NCBI RefSeq assembly: GCF_000247695.1
Contig: NW_004624848.1
Coordinates: 1,441,967 to 1,505,966 of the forward strand
Direction of reading: 5' to 3'
Length of the DNA stretch: 64,000 nucleotides
Origin: Heterocephalus glaber
Lineage: Eukaryota; Chordata; Mammalia; Rodentia; Bathyergidae
Positions 14,582 through 27,110 of this stretch are shown here, in pieces. The position numbers were made by a program, and so were the translations under genes. The notes beneath the pieces were generated by a model, which did no database searches, was not told where the DNA came from, and saw nothing but the letters and a program-made list of their open reading frames with translations. The first letter of the stretch is position 1. Every line of letters starts with the position of its first letter.

Positions 14582-14684
14582 TTCTAACTTTAGTGTTTAT
14601 TGTGTATATAGTGTTTATATATATGTTTATATATATATATGGATGTATATATATAGTGTTTATTTCTAACTTTAGTGTTTATTG
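14582..14684. repeat. Two-copy direct repeat with TA-rich core
   Basis: A 21-base unit beginning ttctaactttagtgtttatt occurs at 14582-14602 and 14664-14684, offset 82 bases. The space between is TATA-rich with three gtttat words. It looks like a local tandem duplication. Confidence 0.85.
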
Positions 14685-14767
14685 GGTTATCCTATGAATC
14701 CTAGATGTGAAGAAATTCTTTTTAAAGCCATTTGAAAATGTTATGATCATTAAGATGTTGGATTCAG

Positions 14768-14850
14768 GGCCAGGGATTTAGCTCAGTGGTTTAGCCGCCT
14801 GCTGCACAAGTGCAAGGACCCAAGTTCGATCCCCAGTACCAAAAAAGAAA
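14768..14850 (+). repeat. ID SINE (tRNA-derived)
   Basis: Body gggccagggatttagctcag, then agttcgatccccagtacc and an A-rich tail. RNA polymerase III box A (tagctcagtggt) and box B (agttcgatcc) are intact. A target duplication is visible: ttggattca at 14758-14766 and again at about 14856-14864. Confidence 0.93.
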
Positions 14851-15379
14851 AGACATTGGATTCAATACTTACTTTTATTTTGCTGAATTCAAAGAAAAAT
14901 AGTGTCTAGAACAAGAGAATAATACGGGAAAATTTGTACTTCAGTGACAAACTCCACCTAGACTCAGGAGGACACTTTCTGATTACCCCATGAAAGCTAT
15001 CTTATAACCCTGTAAATTCTAGGTAATGAATAGCACTGCAAATTTACTCTTATATGTAGGCAAATTCTATCCTGCCCAGTAAAAGTTCAACCAATGATCC
15101 CCAGCATCATGGAGAATGCTGTTGTCCTTCAGTTGGCATATCCACTTCGATAGCCCCCATTTACAGACATGTCTGTGCTTTGGGTTTCTTCTCAACCAGT
15201 CCCAGTATCTACCTGGAGTCTTTGCTGATTATAAGCATAATGAAATCTTAACACATATTCCCTTTCTTATCTGATATTGCCTCCCTTACAAATTAACTTT
15301 TTACAAAAGTGAACCTTCTGTTTCATTCTTCTTAGTTTTGTTAGAAATTCTGCCCACCCAAGGTGCAGATTCCGTGTAA

Positions 15380-16130
15380 ATGTCCATCAAAAGATGAATG
15401 AGAGGAGAGAGAAAATATGGTATAAACACAATGGAGCACCATTCAGCCATAAAAAGAACAAATTCCTGTCATTTGTCACAATATGCTTAAGCTGAGAGTT
15501 TATTATGTTAAGTAAAACAAGTCACGCACAGCCAGACAAAACCTCATACTCTCACTGATATGTGAGACCATGAAAACTTGATCTCATGGAAGTCTAGAGT
15601 AGCATAGTGATTACCAGGCCTGGGGAGAGGCGAGAAACAGGGATAGGAGCTGATAGTTAACCGGAAGTTACAGCTGAAGGACAAAGGCTTCCGATGGTGT
15701 ACGGTATGGCAGGTGACAACAGAGAAGAATAAAGCATTGCATGTTTCAAAATAGCTGCAAGAGTGGACTTTGAATGTTTTCACCACAGAGAAATGGTAAA
15801 TGCTTAATGTAATAAACACATAAGTTACCCAAATTTGATCTTAACACAATGCATACATGTATCCAAATATCACATGGGCCAGGTGTGGTGGTGCACGCCT
15901 GTCATCCCAGCACTCTGGGGGACTAAGACTGAAAGATCACAAGTTTGAGCCCACCTCGGCTACTTACCAATTTAGGCAGAGCTTGTCTCAAAACAAAACA
16001 AGACAAAACCAGGCTGGGAATGTATCTCAGTGAGAAGGCCCTGGATTCTCTCCCCAGTACCGAAACAAATCACATTGGACTCCATAAATATTTATAATTA
16101 TTGTGTCAATTAAAAATAAAATTAAGAGCA
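15380..16130 (+). mobile_element. L1 3' end, split by a SINE
   Basis: The sequence aatgtccatcaaaagatgaa, gagcaccattcagccataaa and the later catacatgtatccaaatatc follow the end of L1 ORF2 and the 3' UTR. The element is interrupted at about 15876 by a B1-ID SINE and resumes near 16064 (ccataaatatttataattat). It is 5' truncated and coding-dead. Confidence 0.8.
15876..16064 (+). repeat. B1-ID composite SINE inside L1
   Basis: B1 half (ggccaggtgtggtggtgcac, atcccagcactctgg), an A-rich linker with repeated aaaac, then an ID half (aatgtatctcagtgag, ccccagtacc). Flanking atcacat at both ends is a likely target duplication, so it inserted into an existing L1 3' UTR. Confidence 0.9.
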
Positions 16131-17139
16131 AAGATAGTCTGATAAAAAGACTGCAATTTGAAAGTTGGAAAACAGTCACAGAGGGTCCCAGAATAATAAA
16201 GAAACCTCAAAACCTGCAGTACAATTGAAAAATTGTGGGGAAACTTAATTTAGAGATGAAAATCTGAAAGGGAAATGATCATTGCTCTCAAAAAATATTT
16301 AAAAGGCTGCTGTATGGGAAAGTGAAATTTATGACTCAACCTTTGATCTGATTGTCAAATAACTCCAGTCCAAGACTTTGATTCCTCCAGGGAGTCAAAT
16401 CAAGATTGGGTCAGTTTGTTAGTTTTTAGAGGATAAGTCTGAAAAATTGGAGGAATTTTATAAGCAGGAAAATTTTGACTCAGTGCAAATCCAAACTTCC
16501 CAGTGAATTGAACTGTAGAAATGGTTCAGTTCACTTTGACATGTAGAGATTTCTTTGTTGGTACGAGTATTCGAGTGGAATTTGTACAAAATCTTACAAG
16601 AATTATTTTACTGTTGATTAAATTATTGGTCCAGATACACTGGAAAGATAACCCAGAGTCACGGGTTTCGATGTTCAGTTGGACCTCAGAGCTTTGAGAG
16701 CATGAGCGCTGTCCCAGCATGCTTTTCCTGCAGTCAGGTGACTCGTGTGTCTCTTGGCAATGCTACACACGGTGAGATTTTCCTTTTGACTCGGTGTTCT
16801 GGCTCAGCCTCCAAAGTGGAAGACAGAGCATGATCAGAAGCCTTGGTGGGCGTGGGTTAAGAGAGCCGCTTGTAGAGAACCAGGTGCTTGCCAACTTGCC
16901 AGAATCACAGGAAGAGATCCCTGCACCTCGCTGGGTGTTTGGGAAGCTGCAGAAACCCAGGTTTTCTCTCTGAACATAATGACAAAGAGCTTAGGTGTTT
17001 GTGACCTTGGAGGTTTGGGTTGATTAAGACTCTGGTGATAGATTCTCCCCTGAAAGAGTCCAAGTCCGCAGCTGGCGTTGCTTGAAGATCAGATCAAAGA
17101 TTGTGGCTGCAAGGGAGTGGCCCGTCCTTAAAGCAGGTG

Positions 17140-17700
17140 GTGGGCAGGAGAAATGGACTGGTTCCCAGCGCCGAGGCAAGAGGTGGACTGCGGCCAGGTG
17201 CGAGTAAGCGGGACAGAACCCGAGGCCAGGAGGCGCTCCTCTGTGAACACCGCTGGGGGAGAGCGGAGGGCCGGGGGCGAGGCTCTGTTAGCCAAAAACT
17301 TGCTGCTCGAGTTGGGAAACAGGACAGTATCAGAGAGGGGGATGGGGCGAGGGTGGAGAGCAGCATGCGGGATTCCCAGATTCAAGGCGAGACAAACAGC
17401 GACTGGGCAGAAGGCCCACGTCCCGTGCTGCAAGAGCTCCGCCTCCCCCTGGGCGCTGTCCTTTCCCGCTCATTCTTCCCCCTTTCCTCCTCCTGAGGGA
17501 ACCAGCCACAGTGTGGGGACAGGGCCCGGTGCGGAGGAGCAGGGGTGCGGACAGTGAAGCAAACCGTGTGCATGCGAACCGGGGCAGGCCTGGAGAAGTG
17601 AGAGGTTTCCACTGCGACGACCGACCAGAGCTACTTTTCTAACAGGCTCCTCCGAGAGAGCCTATGCTCCGAGCCAGACACCCCCCAGTATGTCGAGCAG
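17140..17700. promoter_or_regulatory. Isolated CpG-rich patch, possible orphan CpG island
   Basis: By hand I count about 33 CpG in roughly 540 bases, with G+C near 60 percent. That gives an observed/expected ratio near 0.6, the edge of the usual CpG island definition. It sits in CpG-poor DNA about 25 kb upstream of PDGFC exon 1. Several ORFs of 90-134 codons overlap here in both strands, which is typical of high GC and not evidence of coding. It could be a distal regulatory element, the promoter of an unannotated transcript, or a GC-rich repeat I do not recognise. Confidence 0.5.
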
Positions 17701-18589
17701 ACACAGAGACAGAGCCAAGGAGGCCAGAGGGCAGCTTTGTGGAGCTGGTGGGGCTGTTTTCACCATGTACAGCCACTTCTTAACCTACCTCCGTCTTCAG
17801 AGCAAACTTTCCTGTACGAACACCAGCTCCGAGTTAGACTTGGGGCTGCGGATGAAAGGCTGCGTCTTGTGATTGGGCTTCCGTATTGTTCTGTACACCA
17901 AGCTCTTAGCTTTAAATTGCTGAAGAAGTTCTTCTCTTCATGGCCTGGTAGAATATTGATGTTTTCTCTCTCTACTGTTGTTGCCTTCTGAAATATAAAA
18001 TGTGATCAGTTTCAGATGCGAGTTCCTTGGGGACATTAGTTTAACTCATACATTGATAGGTGGCTGAAGGAATCTTTTTATTTTGGGTTACTTTTTCCTA
18101 TTCCTCAACCATATCTTTTAGTGATGACTCCTCACACTCAAGCTACTCCCAGCCTGGGTCAAATAAGAGAATGGAAAGAGTGCTCATATTATAATAAAGC
18201 TATCTTCAACAAATAGACGGAGATGCAGGAAGAGCTGGCACCTGTTTGCCTGAAGAAGGAAATCCTAGGTTGAAGGTGGTTCAACTTTGCATTTAAGCTC
18301 AGATCTTCTAAGCAAACCATCTGAAATTTAGGTGGTTTTGAAGTGCTTGGTCCTGATTCATCCTTCTCCAAGGACCAGGAGGCTGCACTGAAGGGATTCC
18401 AAGTCTGAGGGATGGGTAGGAAAGGACCTTGAAGGGGATGAGCCAGGCAGCACTTCCTACTGGAACATCTAGAATGGCGCCCGCGTGTCTGAAACCCGAG
18501 CAATTGGCAATGGGAAAGAGAGTCACTCAGAAATCTCTGGCATCTTTGGACTCTGTGGGGGCCAAAATACCTGCTCACTTCCTTTCTTT

Positions 18590-18745
18590 TAAAACATATT
18601 GTTAACTGATACATACAAACACAAATTGAACATATTAATGGGATGCCAGGTAGTTTCAATGTGTGCCTATGTGGCATAGTGTTTAAATCAGGTGAAAACA
18701 CAGCTCCTCAAACATGTATCATCTCTATGGTGAAAACTTTGAAAA
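18590..18745. repeat. Ancient L1-like fragment
   Basis: AT-rich sequence with tgataca and gcatagtgtttaaatcagg-type words resembles a mammalian-wide L1 3' segment. Low confidence. It underlies part of a 170-codon minus-strand ORF that I do not accept. Confidence 0.3.
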
Positions 18746-20759
18746 TCCTTCTTGACCATTCCTAATGCAGCTCAATCCTGCAAGTGCAGTCACCCTTCCA
18801 ACACACTGCGGTAACCAAATCATTCCTTCTCCTTCTGGGCCCCAGGACCAACCTGTCCCAGACTTGTCCCAGGTTTGCAAAGGCTGGACCTCTGCAGCTG
18901 TCCTGCTGAACTCTCCCCTTTCTTAGTTCCCAAGAGCCAAGAATATTTTCATACACTTCGCTGCTTCCTGTTCCAAATCCCTCAGTAAATCATTCTCCTT
19001 CCTGGACTTGGTTTTGACACATGATTTATCTTCCGATTTGAATCTCCTCCTGCTTCGTATTCACCTGGGTGTCTCCTGTACATCCGTGCTATCTCCGCTT
19101 AGAAGTCCACCCCCCTGGGGCGCTGTCGCCTCGCCTTGACAGTGTTTTATCTCATGTATGCTCAGCTCATGTCCTCTCTACATCCGCTGTGACCCTGACC
19201 ACGGGCTGGCCCAGTGAGAGTAGGGAGCTTTTATCCCATGCCTGATCCTCAGTGTCCAGCGCATGCCTGGTGCTCATCGGCCACTTACAGAACCCTAAGA
19301 ATGATTAGTGTTAAGGATATTAGAAGGCTCATTTCGCTTTGAAACCTATAAGACATTTGCCTTCTGGGAACCAAAAAGCAGTATTGATTTTCCAGTTCTT
19401 CTCGGAAAATTCTAGACTTTGATTTTAGTATTTGCTTGATGTGATACATAGAAGGACTTTCCTTACTTGTGTTTCTGTGGTTGCTTATCTTTCTCTTTTA
19501 TGGAACGTGTACGTTTTATCATAAAAATTCGGGTGTAAAACCAGTCCCTCGAAACATGGCCAGCGCATAAGTAAGCACACCTCTTCGTCTCTGTTCCGGG
19601 TTCTCCACACAGTAGGCATTCAGTAAGTGCTTGTGTGCCGATTATGCCTACAGAAAACAATCCTTTCAGAAAAGTGATCCCTCTAGTGGCCAAACTACAT
19701 CGGTACATTCTTTATTCTGATAAAACTCAAAATTTGAGTAGCCAGTTTGGCAAATACAAAAAGTAAGAATTAAATTTTGGTCTCTTAATCTTATGATATG
19801 ATAACAACAGTAATGCTTATCTTTTGTATGCTTTTGTAGTAAAGAGAAAGAAAATGTGAAAAAGAATTTATTAGCAATGCTCTAAAAATATGAACTCACT
19901 CCATTCTAATGCTTATGATTTCCTAGTATATGTGTTATAGGCAATGGTGATTCTTTGATTAATACTTTAAAATGTCTTCATGTTTTAATGAATATATTAG
20001 TATACATTTTAAAGTGAAGTATGTTTATCTTCAAATAATCAACTAATATTCTTCCTTTGCTACATTGTTGTGCATTGGTAACAGGCAATATAGTGGCTTT
20101 AATGCTGTACATTTCCTATTTGGAAGCTAGTAGATTCCTGATACATTTATAGGACTGGCATTGTTTATGTTTGTCTTGATACCACATATTTTCACGAAAG
20201 CATATTTTCATTCCTTTCCTCTTCATGTTAGTAGAGCTTAACATTTGTTGAGAAATTATTGTTATTTGATCAAAACATTCTTAGCATTTTTGCATTACTT
20301 ACATGATTTTGGAGGAGATAAAATAAATGACTTGAATTTTCACACTTCTTACATGTTACACCTTGAAGAATCGCCTTTCTAGTAGTTTCATGATGTAACA
20401 ATAACTTATGCATCAGCTGTGTTCGTAAGCTGACATGACATTACAAGCTTTGGTTGTGGTAAGAACCTATGCAGAAAGGACTTAGTTAAACTGAAGGCCT
20501 GCGAGATATGAATGACATGCCAGGGCTGACATTCTTCAAACATATATGGGTGGGCGTTCTTTTACTTAAAGTGACTCTGGTGGTGCATTACGATCATGTG
20601 TATATTAATTTATTCATTCAGCAAGTATTTAGGGAACATTGCCACACCCTGGAGTTTGAGACACAATTGTCATCTCAAGAATGGCAGAGCGGAGTGGATG
20701 CCAAAGCCACTGTGATGCTGTGCTGTGCAGTAAGTAGGAGGCGGCTGCTGGAGTTTGAC

Positions 20760-21064
20760 TCTGGAGTGCTCTTCAGAGGTTTGCCCTTAGCTGGCTGCTA
20801 TTGGGAGATGGGGGAGGTTATGGGAGGCGACCTGAGAGAGGTCCTCTGGTCACTGGGGTGTGCTTGAGGGGAGCACCCCCCATGACCCCAACCGTTCCTC
20901 CCTCACGCTCTGCCGTAACTTCCTGCCTTGGCACAGCCCAAAGCCACAGGGCTAGGCAGTCGTGGTCTGAAAGCACCAAAACTGTGAGCTGAATAAGCCT
21001 TTTCTCTATGTAAGTTGATTGTCTCAGTTATATTCTTACAGGAACAGAAAGCTAGCTAAGGACA
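20760..21064 (+). mobile_element. Solo LTR, MT-like
   Basis: Ends with aaaactgtgagctgaataag, ccttttctctatgtaagttg and tgtctcagttatattcttac, the usual 3' end of rodent MT LTRs. The left boundary is unclear. Confidence 0.7.
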
Positions 21065-21639
21065 TAGAGATGTTCACAAAATCTTGTGGTAGCAGGGGCA
21101 TGAGCCATCCTACTCAAGAGGAGGATTTTTGGAAAGTTTCCAGAGAAGATAATGCTTGGTTGGGCTGCGAATTAATGCATAGATGGACATGAGCGAGGGA
21201 AGGGAAAAGTGCAAGTAAAAGATAACAGGAAAGTAGGCTAGAACGCGATGTATGGGAGGAAATGCAGGCATGTCTTATGTGAGACGTCCCAGCAACCTAG
21301 AGACAAAGCAGAAGTGTTGAGAAACGTAAGAACAGTGGCAGTCAATCCAATCTGGAGGTCCTGCCACATTATTTTGTTAGAGTGGAAAGAAGTCAAGGAA
21401 TTTTAAGACAGGGGAAATGATGCAGTCGAATTTGGTTGGGAGAAGTGTGAATGTGAGAAACATAAAACTAGGAACAGCAGGAGCAATTCAGAGGCAGCTT
21501 GAATAACTCACATGAAGATAGTGAAGGCCTTAGATAGAACAGTGGTCAGGACTAGAAGGAAGAGAGTGATCTGGAGAACACTGAGGAGATATAATCATCA
21601 GTATGTGAGCTCAGGGAGAGGGAAGGAATTAGGATGTCT

Positions 21640-21786
21640 TCTCACACTCTAGCCTGGGTGATGAACTGAGCACAATGATTTCATTTACCAGTCCCAGAAA
21701 ACCTATGTAAAGGTACAAATTCCCAATGATGGATGTCATCACACTGTATACCTAAAATGTACCAATAAACTTAATGAAAAAAATTT
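21640..21786 (+). mobile_element. L1 3' UTR terminal fragment
   Basis: It ends with aggtacaaattcccaatgat, atcacactgtatacctaaaa and an A-rich tail. The same end (aggtacaaattccctatgat) recurs at about 34218, which ties the two copies to one L1 subfamily. Confidence 0.6.
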
Positions 21787-21792
21787 AAAGCA

Positions 21793-21866
21793 AGGTTAAG
21801 ATTGCAGCTCAGTGGTAGATTACTTGCCGACGTGCAATCTCCAGCATCACCACTGAAAGAAAGGAG
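21793..21866 (+). repeat. Degraded ID SINE
   Basis: The bases gcagctcagtggtagattac and ttgccgacgtgcaatctcca resemble box A and the ID body. Box B is decayed. It directly follows the L1 tail. Confidence 0.6.
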
Positions 21867-24283
21867 GCCTAGGTGGAACCTCCACGAAACCATCCCAGTA
21901 CTCTGGCTAGTATTTAGGGGCAATACAAGTTGTTAGATATTCAGAACTGCTCCCCTTTGACATGAGGCACATGCTGCATGCTCCTAGGTAATAAAGCGTT
22001 TTGCTAGATGAGGTGATGGGGCTGATTAATCAGATTTGGTGAACAGGAATTAGCAAGTCTTGTGAATGTCCCAGTAAGAGGATGTGTGCCAGCACATAAA
22101 CCCTAACATGATTCAGAGACCTGGCACATTGATGATATTTTAGGAACCCAGTGCTCTGAGACAGGCTGTATCGTTCTTTCTATCCAAGAGGGTATGCAGA
22201 CACACACTGTGTAAGCTCTTGCTCAACATTTATGATACTTGTCCCAGGAGATCCTATCACTCAGTGATGTCCAAGCAGTCTTGGTTTGTGCAAATACACT
22301 CTGTGATTACACAATGACAACATCACATAACGTGCATTTCTTAGATCGTATCCATACAGTTAAGCCACAGGAGACACTATTAACATAGCTGACATTCCCC
22401 AGGAGCAAATCCTGAGATGAAGTTAAAGTTTAACAAGTTCATCAGAAAATAATCCCAAAGAACACCAGCAGGAGAATAGAAAAAGTAACAAAGAAGAATA
22501 TTTTATAAACTAATTACTATTCTGTCTAAGTGGAGATTTATGCCCTGGGAAATCTAGAGAGCAGCAAGGCTTGAACTAGAAACTCACTGCTGGTCCACTT
22601 GAACACAAGGGAATTAGGATACATACACAAACACCTACGAGGTGAACTCCTCCTGAAGGAGATTAATTTTCCAGCCCCAAGAAAGTCCAAGAGTGGCTAA
22701 TACTGGTAGTTAGTCCTAAGAAGGCTCATCGTGAGAAGGGCACCATTCAAATTCACTTGTGGCCTCACAAAGTGTACTCTGTCTCATCACTGCTGCCTCA
22801 AAGTGATGTCTGAACACAACTTGTGGTGAAAGAGTGGCAGCAGCAGCTTTTGGGGAACTGGATCAATCCGTGCTCTACCTATTGAGCCAGATGATCCCAC
22901 TAACATTTACCAGCTACTTTCTCTCCTCTGCAGTCGAGATTCCCACCATCCACAGCCCTCAACTCTGCCCATCTTATTTGTTTTCTCCACACAGTAGTGC
23001 TTCCCTCACCCCAGAGGAGCTGGAGGATTCTGGTGCCTTTGCCCAATGGCAGCTGCTCCAATTGCTCATCCATGAATGTTATCAGGAGCCATGGGGGCAG
23101 TCACAGACACTGGAGTGCATCTTTAGAAGCTGAAGTGGAGATGTAAATCCTTCCTGCCCCAGTGTGGAGCATCAACTGTCACCTCATGCTAATTGATTTC
23201 AACCAAGTACATTTAGTATAGGAAACTTCTTTCTTCTGTTATGTGGGCATGATGTTCCCTAAATGACCAGGAGGCGGTTATACTTTGTCAGAGCTCTTAC
23301 ATTATCTCTGGTAGGTGATTTGCTGTAGCCCAAGATCTAGGGACCTGTACCTCTCATCCAGTGGAATTTTTCCACTCTGGATTTTGAAATTATCTAGCTT
23401 ACTCTTACCTGTCAGGGACCAAGTCCATGCAGTGGCCACAGAGGTAAAGTATATATTGCATCTTGAAGGTCAACACTTGGGCTCTGTAGGTCCCATCTTC
23501 TGCCTGACATTTTAGCTCTCTTTTTATGATTGCAATATTGTATCAGATTGTGAGCTTCCAGGTCAATCTAGAGCTGTAAAGATCAGTGAATTCCATTAAA
23601 ATAAGATCACTGGTGTTTTTTAAGATGTTAGTGAATGGGTTTAAAAAACAGTAAGGATATAGAAGGTCTTAGTAACACTATAACTGCAATACATACATTC
23701 TTTTCAAGTTTGGACAGTCACCCAAACAGACCATTTTATGAGGTCAGTGTAAATACACAGAAAAATACCACCCAAACAAAGAAAATTACAGGCTATAGAC
23801 ATGAAAATCAATAACAATTGCATTATTTCCAACTGAATAAAATATATTTTAAAAGATAATATGCTCTTTAAAGGTAGGATTTGTTCCTTTAATGCAAGAC
23901 TGGTTCATTTGGAAAGATTTGGAAATCTGTGACCATCTTAAAGGAACAGAAACGAACTATATGATTATCTAAATTGATGCATTTTAACAAAAATCATAGA
24001 TTCTTTGTAAATTAAGAAGCAAAGGGAACTTTCTCAACTTGATAAAAAAGTATCTACCTTTTGTGTATCACCCCAAACCCTTCTAGCTGCATAGTAATGG
24101 GGAAAGTGGTAGATTCTCAGTGAGACCAGGATGGAGGCAAAGGTGAAGGTTCTCACTTCCATGTCTCATCATGCAAGTGCTGGGTATTCTGGCCACTGTA
24201 ATAAGACAAGAAAAGGAAATTAAAGGCATAGAGATTGAAGAGACAAAACTTTCTATATACAGACACCATTAGTTAGTCACACA

Positions 24284-24660
24284 AGGTTTCCAAAAAATAA
24301 TAAAAACGCTATGGCTTAAAACAGCAGAAAGTGTTCTGGGGTCTGGGAGCCACAAGGCAGAGGACTCTGATTCTCTTGCAGCTTCTGGAGGAGGACCTGG
24401 CATCTTTCCCAAGCTTCTGGTGGAGCTGTCCATCTCCGACATGCATTGGTTTGTAGCTCTGCAGCCCCGAACTGGGTCTGTCTTGGCAGGATACACTTGC
24501 TCTGCACATTGCTGTCATCTTGGGGCCACATTCTTACGAAGTGCTCGTCATGTGGAGTTGGGACCCACCCTCCTAATCTCATCCTAACTTCATTAAATCT
24601 TTGAGACTCCTTTTCCAGGTAAGGTTAAATTCATAGGTCTGAATATGTGGTATGATTTCA
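24284..24660 (-). mobile_element. MLT1-like LTR, antisense, inside L1
   Basis: The bases cttaaaacagcagaaagtgt, ttctgggg and later ggacccaccctcctaatctc, ccaggtaaggttaaattcat follow the reverse complement of an MLT1 LTR. It breaks the L1 reverse transcriptase region; L1 resumes at about 24690. Confidence 0.65.
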
Positions 24661-25697
24661 GTATCTTATTGAAGGACACATTCAACTCATAACAAGATGT
24701 GGTGATTGTGTTCATAAAAAATCATAAGGAATCTACAAAAATCTATTAAAATTAGTAAGTGAATTAGCTAGGCCAAACTAGTCCATAAAAATCAATATAT
24801 GTCAGTTTAGCAGGTATGCACAATTGGAGAAAGATATCATTCCATTTTTAATAGCAATAAAAGCTTTTTTTACAATTCAGGATAAACTTCACAAATGGAT
24901 ACAACAATCTGTACTGAAAACTATCCCTCACTGGATGAGTAACTAGCAACCAAAAATAATGGAGATAATTTGCTTGTCAAATGGAAGACTAGACACTATT
25001 ACAGTGTTGATTCTCCCTGAATTTACCAAAAGATTTAAAGTAATGCCAGAAAGCTTTTAGGGTAGAATTTGACAAGGTGATTCAAATTACATGGGATAAA
25101 TCAAAGCAATTTTAAAAAGAAGGAACAAGGCTGGGGAACTAGATTTCAAGTTCTACTTTAATGCTGCATGAGTTAAGACATGTGGTATTAGGAAAAGAAG
25201 AGAAATAGTGAATCTGGGCTACTGAGCAGAGAATTCAGAAATAGACTCACACAGTGAAATGCCAAGCAAATTCAAGAGGGAGAGTAAAAATTTTTATGGT
25301 TTCAGAACAACTAGATACTCATATTGGAAAAATATTATTTCCATATCTAAATGTTAACTGAAATGGATCACAAGACTAAGTATAAAAGCTTAAACTATAA
25401 AACTTCCAGAAGAAAACACAGGCGAAAATTCTTGCAGTGTTGAGTAGGCAAAGAATTCTCAGAGAAGACACAGTGAAACCAAAATCCTCGAAATAAAACA
25501 ATCAATCAGATATTATCATGACTATGACATTTTCTTTTTGAAGATACCACCAAAAAGCTAAAAAGGATAACCACAGAAAGGGATAAAATATTCTCAACTA
25601 ATATTTCTGACCAAGGAATTTTATTTAGAATGTGTACGAACACTTATTATTTAATTCAAAGACAAATAGCTACATGGGGAGGGAAAGTAAAAGCATT

Positions 25698-26075
25698 GTA
25701 TTGACTTTCTGGGGCTGCTGTAACAGCAGAGAAGCTGTGGAACAAAAGGGAGAAGCTGTGGAAGTCTAGGCACTGGAGTCTGAAATCTAAGTGTCAGCAG
25801 GTCCGGTGGTCTTTGAGTCCTCCCTCCCCTTTCACAAATGTCTTTCCTCTTGCTAGGTCATCTTCTGTCTGTACATTGCTCCTGCATCTCCCAGACTTTC
25901 TTTCTTGCAAGTATAGCAGGCAGATTGGTTAGGGCCTACCCAAAGCCCTCATTCTAAATTGAACATCTTTTAAAGACCTTATGTTCAAATATAGTTACAT
26001 CCTCAGGCCCTGAGTTCATTGGAAGATGCACCTTAGATTATATGACTTGGATAGACCTTCATACAAGAAGACTTA
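25698..26075 (-). mobile_element. MLT1-like LTR, antisense, inside L1
   Basis: Begins with attgactttctggggctgct and gtaacagcag, the mark of an antisense MLT1 3' end. It ends with gttcaaatatagttacatcc. L1 ORF2 reads on from both sides. Confidence 0.65.
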
Positions 26076-26574
26076 CAAGTGGCCATAAGAAAAAGATTAC
26101 CAACATCATCAATCATTAGAGAAATGCAAATTAAAATCACAAAAAATTGGTATGGATTCATTAGAATGCCTTAAGTTAAAAATATTGACGATACCATTTA
26201 TAGAGCTGGGACTCTGATAAACCACGAATATAATTATAAAATGACATAAAAATTAAAAACTGACAGCATCTTATAAAGTTAAGTACATACCTAGATATTC
26301 CCCTACGATACTCCCTGACAATTCGATTAACGGTGTTTACCCTTTAGAAAGGAACACAAAGGTTCTTACAAAGAGTTTTACTGAATGTTCATAGTAGCTT
26401 TATTTACAGTAGAATGAAAACTTGGAAACTACCAGAATGTCTATCACTAGGTGAGTGAACACACTTGACATGATGTAACAGAAGACTGGAATACCTGTCA
26501 AGGATAAAACGGAAAAGATCGCTACATATAGCAGCACAGATGAGAGTTGTCGCGCAGAATGAGGGAACTGATAA

Positions 26575-26990
26575 GCTCAAGTTATGTCTTACTTTCTCGT
26601 TGCCGGGACAAAATACCCCAAGCCCTGAACTCAAGAGGGGAGAGGTTCGCTTGGGCTGATGGTTTCAGTCCATGGTATGTCAGCTCCAAGGCCGAAACAG
26701 CATGGCAGAGGTCACAGCAGAGCAAGCTACTGACATCACGTGGCCCGGAGCAGTGAGCACAGGGCGGAGCTGGGAGAGAGGACACGCTAGGTCCTGCCCA
26801 GGACCCCACTTCCTCACAGTAGGTCAGGTACAGCGGCCCATAATCGGATTGGCTTCCAAACTCCCCGCCTCTGCTCAGATGAGGCTGTTGGAGGATATCC
26901 AGGCAAAGAATAGGCAGAGGTCACCTTGCGTTGGGGCAAAAGGAGACTGGGACGTGCATAAAGCAACCTGTGTAAAGCGGTGACAGGACC
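26575..26990 (-). mobile_element. MT/MaLR-like LTR, antisense, inside L1
   Basis: The bases ttactttctcgttgccggga, caaaatacccc, ttcagtccatggtatgtcag and gcatggcagaggtcacagca form the usual antisense MT pattern. Confidence 0.75.
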
Positions 26991-27110
26991 TCCGGAGCAT
27001 CAGTGCATCTGTCCGAAATGACTTCAAATTACACACTGAAAATGCACGCATTTAATTGCTTATAGATTATAATTATGTGAATTTTAACATTTAAAATCCT
27101 ATACAATTCC

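Larger units (their letters stand above)
23640..27110 (+). mobile_element. Old L1 (ORF2 to 3' end), broken by three LTRs
   Basis: Order-preserving matches to L1 ORF2 run left to right. They include tcattttatgaggtcagtgt-like sequence near 23733, a pre-catalytic stretch near 24200 (aataagacaagaaaaggaaa), cataaggaatctacaaaaat near 24723, and gagaaatgcaaattaaaatc near 26118. A 3' UTR-like end lies near 27050. LTRs interrupt it at about 24284-24660, 25698-26075 and 26575-26990. Many frameshifts and stops leave it coding-dead. Confidence 0.72.

Noticed and set aside
14768..14850. A tRNA gene (box A and box B present)
   Set aside because: The body ends in an A-rich tail and has a target duplication, so it is an ID SINE. 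The same applies at 34427, 40008 and 52161.
17101..17557. Overlapping 131- and 134-codon + strand frames
   Set aside because: High GC suppresses stop codons, and open frames occur on both strands here. Treated as a CpG-rich patch instead.
18189..18701. 170-codon minus-strand open frame
   Set aside because: No domain recognised, it overlaps another minus-strand frame and an old repeat, and it has no GC3 signal or splice context.
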